DNA from: Adiantum capillus-veneris | Lineage: Eukaryota > Streptophyta > Polypodiopsida > Polypodiales > Pteridaceae | DNA length: 64,000 nucleotides | Reading direction: 5' to 3' | Assembly: GCA_014529385.2 (NCBI GenBank) | Contig: CM043950.1 | Span: 76,706,435-76,770,434 of the forward strand | Shown: in pieces, positions 22,361 to 33,100 of the stretch | Layout: each line of letters starts with the position of its first letter | Numbering within the stretch: position 1 is the stretch's first letter | Made by a program: the position numbers and the translations under genes | Notes under the pieces: model-generated | Told to the model about the DNA's origin: nothing | Databases searched by the model: none | Seen by the model: only the letters and a program-made list of their open reading frames with translations

Positions 22361-22580
22361 ACTTGATCTCATTCCCTTTCCTCTTCATCATTACTCCCAA
22401 GCATCCATCTCTCTTGGATGAAAACTTTGTTATGGTGGTGTGTTGTTTGCGTCCTAGCCGTTGAAGCAAGGTGGTGCCCCCTGTTTGCTTTACCATGACA
22501 GGCTCGAGGCGCGCCATTTGGTCCTTGGTGTTTTAGAGGCCGTCGGGGTTCGGGGTTCGGGGTTCGCTTTGCTCCTGTCA
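21007..22580 (+). repeat. 5' LTR of element T
   Basis: 1574 bp, TGATGGGGGCTTTTCAC ... TTTGCTCCTGTCA. It carries pyrimidine-rich blocks, (CT)n at 22325-22360, a TATA-like box at 21840, and matches 41915-43458 and, partly, 45127-45933. Confidence 0.93.
21840..21847 (+). promoter_or_regulatory. TATA-like box in 5' LTR of T
   Basis: TATATAAA in the context CCTCCCCTATATAAAGAGGGG. It is conserved in the 3' LTR at 42739-42746, suggesting the retrotransposon core promoter. Confidence 0.65.
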
Positions 22581-22602
22581 TTTGGTGCCCCCACTGAGGA
22601 TC
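22581..22602 (+). promoter_or_regulatory. Primer-binding site of T (non-Met type)
   Basis: TTTGGTGCCCCCACTGAGGA follows the LTR. TGGTGCCCCCAC is shared with N (34527-34516, minus) and G (minus, near 55925). I could not assign the primer tRNA with confidence. Confidence 0.7.
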
Positions 22603-22653
22603 TTTTCATGAAAACCTTCAGTTTACAAGATTGAAACCCCTAAACTATTGTGA

Positions 22654-23355
22654 ATGGATGAATGGCTAGCAGGATTTGCTAATTGGACGACAGAAGAAGA
22701 AGAGCTCCAAGCACAACTAGACGAACTCCGCATCTCCATCGAAGCTCGAGTGCCAGGCGTAACGGTAATTGATTTGCAGTGGGAGAGTCAACCAACACGC
22801 CAAACCCAGTGGATATACATAGGCCAAGTGCCAAGAAGAAGAAGGAGAAGGTCGAAACCATGTCCGCAACCTACAACCAACCCACAACAACAAAATGGAA
22901 GGAGCTCTACACAATAGAGAATCAACACTATTCTACTTTGAGAATCGGGTAACTCAAGTCACCGAGGTAATTATCATAGTCAGTTTTCAAGTCGCACCTG
23001 ATGCTGCAGCACTGATAACGGAATCATTGGCTCACACTCTCACTAGAGAAACTAGGGATCTACTGAGTTTGTTTCAAGAAAGAACACCACCCTCTCCCAC
23101 AAGCTTGGACAGTGACTAAGCACCTCTAAGCTTCACATGAATCAGTACAACCTACCTCAAGACAGATCACACATACCAACACGTGTACGCTCAATCAAGG
23201 TGATACTGGATTTGAAGGCTCACTAACAGCACGTCATTGACACCATGCTGGGTGGGGAGCGATTTTTTGAGGTTCTGGCATCAGATCAACCATTTGTCCT
23301 ACCTTTGGTACAAGGAAATGTACCGTTTGAAGTTTTAATCTATGTCCTAGTATAA
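22654..23355 (+). pseudogene. Leader ORF of element T, contains the conserved leader domain
   Basis: Between primer site and gag. The frame from ATG 22654 opens MDEWLAGFANWTTEEEELQA, an acidic then Arg-rich (RRRRRR) protein, stopping at 22917. A second frame (22895-23119) is open next. The first frame resumes at 23182-23355 with RVRSIKVILDLKAH, a stop, then MLGGERFFEVLASDQPFVLP and VPFEVLIYVL. That last part aligns with two small ORFs in the leader of N. Tat-group elements such as Ogre are known to have an extra ORF before gag; whether this is that ORF is not established here. Confidence 0.55.
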
Positions 23356-23438
23356 GAGGGTATACACGCCTCCTTGTAAAGAAGAAAAAAACTTTTGCAA
23401 GTTAAGCAGTTTGTCTTTCTAGCTCTCTCTCAGTAATC

Positions 23439-26166
23439 ATGGCAAGTGTAGCATTTCCAACATTTAACACTAGGTTGGTAACCTAACAGGACATAAAAGT
23501 GTCCTTTCAGGGTTTTGAAAAAAGCCTCCAAAACCATAGTAGATCCACTCATTTTGTAAAATCCTTTCATGAGGTTATAGTTCAAGGCCTACTACACATG
23601 GAAAAAATAAGAAACTTGTAAAATTTCTCATCTTTTGGTCACACCAAGCCTCCAAAGTTGATGGACCAGTGCATTTTCATCAAAACAGTCATTTCTTATG
23701 TTTTTTTGCATAAAAATAAGATTAGGGATTTTTGTAGGACTCGAGATAAATTCCCTAGTTAACTTCAATGGGTTGGTGATCAGAACATATGATTGCTTCT
23801 CACTCACTATTTTTTGTTATGCCAAAATAAATAGATACAAAAAAGTTGAATTTTTACCATTCTGCAAACCTATCATCAAAGTTTCTATAGCCACGCTCAA
23901 TACAAATAATATATGCATTTTTCTTAGTTCCCTATCGTCCTTTATGTTCATAAGGAGCCATGGAGCATGTCAAAAGAATAATACATCTCTTAACAAGGGG
24001 AATCTTGGGGACAAAGACGAAGTGCTAAATACAGCAAACATGAAAAAACTGGGTTCAACATTATGAGTTGTAGAATCCCATAGAAACCATTCAATATCTA
24101 GCCAAATTTGATCCTTATGACTAGATATGGTTTCTACCTACAAAATGCATGTAGTTGTCACAAGAAACTAACAATATTGAAAAAGCTATACTTGATATAC
24201 TAGAATGTTTCATTTTCTTCTATAATTGAAAAAATCAACCATCGTTGTGTACTATGAAAAATAGGGTATTAGGTGCCCCAAAACTCAAGGAATATTGGCT
24301 TTATGTTACAAAATGCAACATAGAAAATCAAAAATGCATTTGGATATCATGAAATCCACCAAAAAAATCATAGAAGAGCTAAAATTGGCTAAAAAACAGG
24401 ATTTGACAAGTTTTGTAATTTGGTCATAACTTACAACTTTAATATTTATTTCTCCCTAGAAGCATGAGGACATGTTGAGGACTACTAAAGATATCTCTCT
24501 AGAATTATAGACCTCACAAACATGAATTCTAGAGTGGTATAGTTGCAAAAAATTGAAAAAAAGCCAAAAAAGGACCCGTTTTTCACACAGTTTAGGTTGT
24601 GAAATGTTGTGCAAGGACAAGGTTAAAGATGGAATCGATATTCCAAAAAAATGCGGAGTTTTTTTCAGCTCATGAGATAACTTTCTAGATAGATAGCACC
24701 TCAAAATCCATTTTGAAACTCTTGACATAATTCAAGGAAAATGGTCACTTAACAGTACATAAAAGTGTCCCAGGACATAAAAGTGTCCCATTACCAACCT
24801 AGTGTTAAAGGAAAGAAGGGGGAGGATTTTGTAACGGACTTCCTAGGTGACTTTGAAGTAGCATTTGTAGTGAGCAACAAAGATACGGATGAATCCCGGG
24901 TTAGAATCTTTAAGCATCTCATCAAGCTAGAAGCTAGATCATGGTACAATGCACTTCCACAAGCAACCAAGGATGACTGGGAACCCTTAAAAACCGCTTT
25001 TAAGAGGCGCTTTGGGGGAGGTACCACTTCAGAAAAGTTGTGGGACAAGTTGAGAGACATGAAGCAGAAGGGTCTTTTAGAATATGCCACCTATGAGTCC
25101 AAATTTGTGGATTTGTGGGAACGGTGGGTTGAGTCACTGGCAAGGGGGGAAGCTGCACCCGATTTCCTAAAAAAAGATCGATTCATGCATGGATTATAGC
25201 CGCTTCTCAAGGAGAAGGTGAAAGGTAGATTCCCGGCTACGTACGAGTTAGCCATTGAGATTGCTCGCCTTACGGACAAGAAGCTGCGAATGAAAGCCAA
25301 AGAAACCGAGTCAACAGAAACAGCAACATCACGTCGGCCAGCAACTACGACAACCACCATTCCACCACCACCACCGGCTCTTGGGGTAAGAGATGACCAA
25401 CAAGATATGTTGGCCCATATTACTGACCAACTGCAGAATTTGTCTGTCCACTTAATACAACAAGGGAGGAGTCAAGAAAGAGATCAAGACCCTAGAAGAG
25501 CACGATGACAAAGTAGGGAGTATCATTGCTACAACTGTGGAGAAGACGGTCACGGTATGTACTACTATCCCAAACCACGACAAAACTATAATAGAGGAGG
25601 TATGAGGAACCAATTGTCACCCCCTAGAGAGAGAACACCCCCACCCCGAGCACCAACCCCACCAACACAAATTCTATGTCCACCCCAGACACCACTACAA
25701 GCATCCATTCCACCTCTTCCACCAGCCCCACCACCTCATCGCCCTGTAAACATCATAAGGCTAGAAGAGAAAGGAAAAGCCGTAGTAGTGGATCCACCCA
25801 GAGCAAAGGAGAGGGACAAGGGTAAGGAGAAGGTAACCTTTTTAGAACCACTTGAGGCCATGACTGTGAAAAAGCTAGGAGGGAGAAGGCTACACAATCA
25901 GATGATGAGAGAAGCATGAGAGGAGAAACTAGCAAGAGGCCATCCAGGCCACGACGGAAATTGAGCATCACCGACTTCCAGCTAGGGGAGAGTTCTAAGC
26001 CCTATGATCTAACATTGGATGTGGCAGAGCAAGGACCGAAGATTACATGGCCACAACTGCTACATCTTGTACCTAAAGTAAGACGACAATGGTCTAAAAT
26101 GGTAAGTACAAGACACTCCAAAACAAAGGTAGCCGGAGCGATTTCGGGATGCAACATGGATGACAT
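23439..26166 (+). pseudogene. Gag of element T, interrupted
   Basis: The start is best placed at ATG 23439 (MASVAFPTF). The next codons are found after a 1.34-kb insertion, at 24809, continuing GKKGEDFVTDFLGDFEVAF in the same frame; N has YPLFFGEPGED at this point. The Gag domain follows (EARSWYNALPQATKDDW, FKRRFGGGTTSEKLWDKLRD), with a TAG at 25197-25199 and a TGA at 25506-25508. The zinc knuckle CYNCGEDGHGMYYYP has lost the last Cys. Pro-rich and Lys-rich tails follow, then a frame change near 25916 and the block WPQLLHLVPKVRRQW. It ends at the insertion of element N (codons for NMDDI). Confidence 0.88.
23468..24804. mobile_element. CACTA-like non-autonomous DNA transposon in gag of T
   Basis: 1337 bp bounded by CACTAGGTTGGTAA (23468) and its exact inverse ending TTACCAACCTAGTG (24804), flanked on both sides by TTAA (23464-23467, 24805-24808). 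Subterminal copies of GGACATAAAAGTGTCC occur once on the left (23489-23504) and twice on the right (24757-24788, the outer copy slightly altered). Ends and subterminal repeats are CACTA-like; the usual duplication is 3 bp, here the palindromic TTAA allows a 4-bp reading. The interior is AT-rich without coding capacity. Removing it with one TTAA keeps the gag frame. Confidence 0.75.
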
Positions 26167-28835
26167 TGAGGCGGTCCGGGGCGGGCAACAAGAGAGGCGA
26201 CCTCTTAACACCCCTCAAGGCTCCCGTGCTGCTCAATTGGGGCTGGGGCAACCACAAGCACAACACAACAACAAACCCACAGCCAAACCAAAACAAGATA
26301 CGGGCACCACCTAGTTATGGTATGCGAACTAGGACGCAAGAGAGATTTTGGCACAACCAGGAAGATGCACCACACAACACACACAAACAACCTCACACCA
26401 AGACACACATGAAATGGACCAGAGAGAGCTAGAGCAAAGGGAAGAGAGAGAGGGAAGGATCTTGCGTAATACCTTATTTGTGACTTGCAAATGGAGATGG
26501 TTCGTTATGATGCTATCGTAGAACTTGTACAAAACTCACTCAATGCTTAGTGATTGCTAATCATTGCCAAAACACACACACACTGTCTTAGGGTGTGGGA
26601 GACCTCTCACCACAATACCCTCTTACAATGGACACGAAACTGGCAATGGAAAACACACTAAAACACTTTCTCAAATCAAGATCAACCGATAAAACTCAAA
26701 ATACACAAGTCACCTTGAATTTACCAAACCGTATTGCACAAATGGAAGGACGAAGATTTAAACGTCGAATCACGCCTTTGATGCACCAAACCTCAATTTA
26801 TTGATGATGAAGGAGCATGTAAAATAGTGTTTTTGAGATTTGTGGAACTCACGCTCTCTCACTTGCAATGTGTAGCTTGAAGGCTTCTCTCACACCAAGA
26901 GTGAAGCTCACAAGTGGTTGCTACACCTAAGTCTCTCCTCACGCATAGAGTGTTGGGGTGCTATGCGAGATGTTGGAGGTTGTTTTACAAGAAGGAGAGG
27001 GGCCTATTTATAGGTTGGAGACCCCTCATAAAGATTATTGGAAATCCTAATTTACAAGCTAACAAATCAGGATTATGAATTTTTTGAATATCAAAACATT
27101 GCGGGCCTTCTTTGTCTGCTTGAGTCATGGGTGTGGGCTCAAAAGAGAGCATTATTGATGGTAAATAAGGTGAAAGTCAGTAAGGAGAGAGAAAGAGAGA
27201 GAGAGAGTGTGTGTTACTATACACATGTCTTGAGGTGAGGTGTCTTTTATGGTTAGGTCAATGCTATTTTGTGTTAGCATGTTAGTCGTTAGTAATCACT
27301 AGAAAGTTAATGTTACATTTACAATGGGTAGAGTGATTTGATTTGATGAAGGAAGAGGGGTGAATTAAAAGAGAATCATTGAGATGGTGAAGCTTTGAAG
27401 AAGCTTGAACTCACCCTTGTGTAGATTGTGGAAAAAATGACCGTTGGTCTTCTTCTTCTTCTTCGCTTCTTTACGCCGCCGCTGCCAAGGTTGATCATCG
27501 TGATGAAAATGGTAATTCCGTTGATGAGATCTTTTGATTTGCAGAGGTTAAGCATGGTACACATGCTGAATTTTTGTATATATATAAGGAGTAAGATGGA
27601 ATTGTACTTTGGAGATAATAGAGAGAGGCATAGAGATGGTGTATGTACATGGAGAGCTCATATGAGAGCTATGGGAGTAAGTGGGGAGGTTAATGGTGAA
27701 GAAGGTGAGAGAAACCATTGAAGGTGCAGGTATGAGTGAGGGATTGAGAGAAATGGGTGTGTGTGTGTGTGTAGAAGTGTGGAAAGAGGTGAGAGAAGAC
27801 TAGGGGCTACTTGTGAAAAAAGTGGGCAGACTGGGGTCCACTCAAAAAATCATAGCTCACCGCTGGTAGCTCCAAAAATCATGAAAAAATTTGAGGTGAT
27901 TATTCAGAGCGTGGGCTACATTTTCTCTTTTGACCACTGCTCCAAATTCGGAGTGGAGATAGGTGCCAAAATTCTCACCAAAAAGCCTGTTTTTATGCTT
28001 GCAAAAGTCTTTTAGTGGACCCCTCCTTTGTTGAATTTGTACAATGCATCCAAGAGTGAGCCCCTCCTTTGTCATATCATAATACAAAGCATCCAAGTTG
28101 CCCTTGACACATGCATGGAGGAGGATTATTGGTGAATAAAGAAATATATACATGGTGGGACTAGTGTATGGACTATTCATGGACTTTAGCTCAATGAGCA
28201 CATGGTGTTAGAATAATGAGTAAAAATAATAATAAAAATATGGAGGAGTTATGGATATGGAAAGATATTGGAATCATATGATATGATCCCTCCTTGAATT
28301 ATTTTGGGTGAAAGAGGAAAAGGTATGCAAGTAAATAATATAATAAAAGTAACCAATGAGTAGAAATCAATTTTTTGTTTTCACGAGGGTGAGGGTGAAA
28401 ATGTGGGAGTGATTTGTATAAAGGAAAAATATGAGGTTAGAGTATGTACATATTGGCAAAAAATATAATTATGGTGTAAGAGGATGAAAGAAGGTGTACA
28501 TAGGTTTAATAAAACACACACCTAAGTAGAAATATTTAAATAAAATACCAAAATAATTATAAAAAATCCCTATATTTAGGCCATATATACAATGAAATAT
28601 TTACACACAAAGAGGTCATAATATACTTTTATTTTTTATTTTTTTTATTTTTTTTGGCTCACCTAGCCCAGTGACTAGCTAGCTGAGGGTTTTTAAAGAA
28701 AATATAGGAAAAGCCCCCTAACTCACACACGCCTATTTGCAGTGAAATGGTAGGGATAGCCATAGTGTTTGGGTGATTTTGGTAGGGTGGAGTAACTTAG
28801 TATAGCAAGTATGGAGAGCCAAAAAACGGCTATCA
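26167..28835 (-). repeat. 3' LTR of element N
   Basis: 2669 bp, plus-strand ends TGAGGCGGTCCGG ... AACGGCTATCA. Near-identical to 34532-37204 at a constant offset of 8365 over most of its length. No ORF in it resembles a known protein. Confidence 0.95.
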
Positions 28836-28850
28836 TTAGCCCTCCCCCAG
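28836..28850 (-). promoter_or_regulatory. Polypurine tract of element N
   Basis: The minus strand reads CTGGGGGAGGGCTAA directly before the LTR. Element T has AGGGGAGGGCTAA at the same place, an identical 11-base core. Confidence 0.85.
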
Positions 28851-28863
28851 GATGATGGTATAT

Positions 28864-30163
28864 TCATGTACCATCATAGAGCATCTTTTCCAAAGAGAGT
28901 GCTTTAGAGTCCTTGACGAGATCTTCATTGTTTGGCCCCTCAGAATTTTGGCTGGAGTTACACTCATGCTTCATGTAACAATACTTACATGAGACAGAGG
29001 CCTTTGGACAGATCTTTGGTAGATCCTTTGGTAGAAGGCGACTCAAATAGGGCTTCAAGCGATACCCGTTTACCTTCCTGGAGTGCTCTTTACCATTCAA
29101 GTCCATAAGCTGATAGTAACTAGAATTGAAAGCCTTCTTGACTATGTATGGCCCTTTCCAGAAGTCGCATTGTTGGAATGTTGAGCTTGATAGGCTGCAA
29201 AGCCTCTTGACCATAGACCAAGTGAAATGGTGTGAACTCCGTGGCTTCCCTATATGTGGTTCGATATGCCCACAAGGCACCATCCAAGAAGTCATCCCAT
29301 AATTTTGTCTTGTTTTGCACCATCTTTCTAATGATTCCTGCAATGACACCATTAGCCTTCTCCACCAAACCATTTGAATGTGGGTAGTATGGTGTGCTAT
29401 GACGATGTAGAATGTGAAGCTCTTCACAAACTTCTGTGAGCAAGCCCTTCCTAAACCCTGGGCCATTATCAGAAACAATCTCCAAAGGTGTGCCAAATCT
29501 GCAACAAATGTGAGTGTACACAAACTTGCTAACCGTCCTCTCATTCACTCTTGCCACACTTTGAGCTTCCACCCACCTAGTCATATAGTCTACAGCCACT
29601 AGAATGTAGAGTTTACCATTTTTTGTCCTAGGCAGAGGACCCATAGCATCAATGCCCCACTTTTCAAAGGGTCCATTTGCAAGCACTATTTGCCTCGGGC
29701 CATGCACCAACCTTCTATTTCCATTTATCTGACAATTGTGATAGCTTTTACACCAATGTTGAACATCCACATGCAAGCTTGGCCAAACATACCCCGCAAG
29801 CAAAATCTTCTTCACAGTTGATTCTTGGGCAAAATGACCACCACATGCCTCTTCATGCAAACCTTTTAGAATGGCTGGAATTTCCTCAATAGTTGGTACT
29901 CTTCTGCATACTTGATCCTTCCCTTTTTGATAGAGGGAGCCTTCTAGGAAGAGATATACGCTTGCCTTCTTCATGAGTCTCCTCTTCTGAGCTTTTGTGA
30001 AGTCTGGTGGAAACTCACCCTCCAAAATGTAGCCAATGATGGGAGCCAATGACTCCAATCCCTGGTACCTCGGTTGCTTCACAGCAGCCGCCACCATGAT
30101 GACCTGCACTTCTTTCTTTACACATGCAACGGCTTGTTGTGCAAGTAAATCAGCATCTTCATT
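28864..30163 (-). pseudogene. Integrase of element N (tail of pol, broken)
   Basis: This continues the 30164 frame after a single TAG. 30109-29120 carries the H2C2 finger (CGGHFAQESTVKKIL ... HWCKSYHNCQ, one Cys replaced by Tyr) and the DDE core: GIDAMGPLP, SDNGPGF and NGLVEKANG. Near 29180 the frame shifts: after KLNIPT the sequence jumps to the C-terminal GPY/F domain (WKGPYIVKKAFNSSYYQL) in the frame 29544-28864. In T about 70 codons lie between these points, so a small deletion has removed them. It would catalyse integration if whole. Confidence 0.88.
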
Positions 30164-33100
30164 CTATTTCCTAGGAATATGATATAGTTGCACTTCTTCA
30201 AATTGATTAAACAATCTACGAATGGCATGAACTTTTGTCCGTAAGCTCTCATTCTTGCATGCCCAAATGCCTAAAATCTGTTTAACAATGAGAAGTGCAT
30301 CTCCCTTTACCATGAGGCGTTGTATCCCTTGGCCAATGCACATCTTCAAACCTTGAAGTAGAGTGTCATATTCTGCTTCATTGTTGCTAGCTGAACTTGG
30401 TAGATTGAACTTCTCTTTCATGACCACCTCTCCACTTGGGTTGAGCAACACTAGCCCTCCCCCTGCTTTTCCTGTGGCTCGTCGAAAAGCTCCATCAAAG
30501 AACAAGGTAAAAGCATTGGGAATACTTTTTGGTGGTGGCAATGGTAGGGTCTTTACTTGAGGCACCTTAATTTCCTTCTTATGTACCCTATAAGTGAGAA
30601 TCCCTGCCAATTGTGCACGCACACTATCTTCTACCTTGAAAGAGTATTGGAACTCTTGCAACTCCATAATCCACTTTGAGATCCTAGTACTAAGATTCAT
30701 TTGAGATGACACCCAAGGGAACAAATTTTCTGCAGTGAGAATTACAAAAGGTTTTGGTAGTAGGTAGGATCTAAACTTTCTCACCGCAAACATGAGAGAA
30801 AGCATCATGAGTTCTGCTTCTGTGTAGTCTCTCTCCAAAGCATTCATGACCCTACTAGCAAAGTAGATGGGTCGCATCCTTGTACTGTGGGGATCTTGTT
30901 GTAGCAACACAGCACCAATTGTTTCCCTTCCAACACTAGAGCTAACAAAGAATGTGTACTCCCAACAAGGAGGCATGAGTGTTGGTAGCTCTGACAAAAT
31001 GACTTTAATGTTACAAAAATAATCTTCAAGCTCATCAAACCATGCAAATTCTACTTGTTGTGTCAACTTTTGCAAAGGATGAAGCAACTCCGAGGCTAAG
31101 TGAATGAAGCGTGACATATACTTCACCTTCTGAATGAAAGAGATGACCTCCTTAAGACTCTTCGGTGATGGGAGCTCAATAAGAGCCTTTGCCTTTGAAG
31201 GATCCACCTCAATGCCTTTATAGAAAACCTTGTGACCGAGCAAGATCACTTCATCCTCACCTATGTGGCACTTGTCGGGGTTGAGTTGACCTCCCATGTC
31301 GTAGAGCTTCTTTAAACCTTCTTCTACCCTTTGTAGATGCAATGATTCTGAGCTATAAATGCAAAAATCATCAAAGAACACCCTAATTGACTTTCCAAAG
31401 AATGCTTGAAACACCATGTTCATGAAACGTTGGAATGTTGCAGGAGCATTTGTCAGACCAAATGGCATGACTCTAAAAGCATAACAACCCCAAGGAGTGA
31501 TAAAGGTTGTTTTCAATTGATCTTCCAATGCGATACCTATTTGAAAGTAGCCTGAGTAGCCATCACACACAGTGTACTTCTCATGACCAGCTACTTCATT
31601 TAGTATCTCATCCTGAAATGGGAGGGGAAAGTGATCTCTTTTTGTTGCCTCATTGAGTGGACGGTAATCCACACACACCCTCCACTTTCCGTTCTTCTTA
31701 GGAGTGACAACAACAGGAGAGACCCACTCTGAATTCTCCACTGGATAAATGAACCCTGCTGCTAGAAGCTTTCTTACCTCCTTGAGTAAAGCCTGCTCCT
31801 TGATGACTCCTAGCCTTCGTAGCTTCTGAGCCTTAGGTGTGGCCTCTGGCTTCAACTCAATTTTGTGTTGAACAGCATCTACTCCACGCACATCGGTGTA
31901 GTCTTTAGCAAAAAGCCTAGGAAACTTCCTTAGCACACATTTGAACTCCTCTCTTTCATCCTTTGTAAGTGTTGTTGATAGCATACCTTCCAGCATCCCT
32001 TCATCTTGATATTCACCTTCGTTCTCTTGAGGACCTACCTCCTCCAAGCCTTGACAAGAGGTCTCTTGGTTGCTTGGCTTAAACCTTACCCCCATGACTT
32101 CGATGGAAGACTCCTCTTCAGTAATGCTGCCGCTACTTTCTTCTTCTGAAGTGCTATCGGTCCAACCTTCTTCCGTCTCACTTTGAGATGATTCTTCATG
32201 GAGCTCCTCTTGGTGTTGCTCCTTCATGTCAAAGACAACCTTCTTATGATTGTCATTCCTGCAAATTAATTTCCCACTTTCCCAATCCTGCAAAGCTCGC
32301 ATTTTCATTAGCCATGGTCTCCCTAGGATAAATGGGTAACCATTTCCTTTGGTAGACATGACATAGAAATCCACTGCCTTCTTAATGCCAAAGGCCTCCA
32401 CAAAAACATTTTTACAAATGCCTACGCACCTAGCCTTGCTATTGTTTGCCATCTTGACCTTAATTTCCGGTGTCTCATGGATGTGCATGCCTAGTTTTTG
32501 CATGAGTCCCTCTGTCATGATGCAAATTTGTGCACCCCCATCCACTAGACCTTTCCTAACCAATCTTCCTTTGATGTAACAGTCTAGCACCGGTGTAATG
32601 TCCTCATTCATTTCAGCTTGTGCAATTTTTACAACAGGCACACTCTCTTTTACCTTTCTCCTAGTGCTAACTGCCCTTGTTAAATCCCTCCTAACTTGTG
32701 GACATAATGCAAGAAATTGAGGCCATGAAATATCAGGACCCTTACCTCTCATGTCTTCCAACAAGTTGTACGGAGCCATACCATGTCCAAGAGGGAAGTC
32801 TTGGAGGTTGATACGACGTCGAGTCCTCTTGGTTTCCTTGGTTTCCTTTGCCTTCTTGCCTTGTCCATGGTCACTCTGTGATGTGACTCCTTCTTTCTCT
32901 TTACCTTTTCGTCGGCCACGCTTAATGCCATTGGCTTCCATGTCAACCTTATTTGAATTTGTCACCTCTACCACATGCACATTTGGATCTGGCAAAGGTG
33001 GAACTCCTTCTACCCCTTGTGGAGGTGGTCTTGGTCCATTTGGCCTTTGTAGAAGCCTTGGTTGTTGACCAGCTCCTTCTCCTGCATTCATCACTGGGTA

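Noticed and set aside
24765-24808. Gag of T starting at 24765 (MSQDIKVSHYQPSV)
   Set aside because: These first codons are the end of the CACTA-like insertion; the true gag start is 23439 and the frame resumes at 24809.
26205-26432. Frames inside the N LTRs that occur twice in the window
   Set aside because: They recur only because the LTR is duplicated; no domain, and cut by the LTR boundary.
32749-33068. Plus-strand frames opposite the gag of N
   Set aside because: Shadows of the well-supported minus-strand polyprotein.
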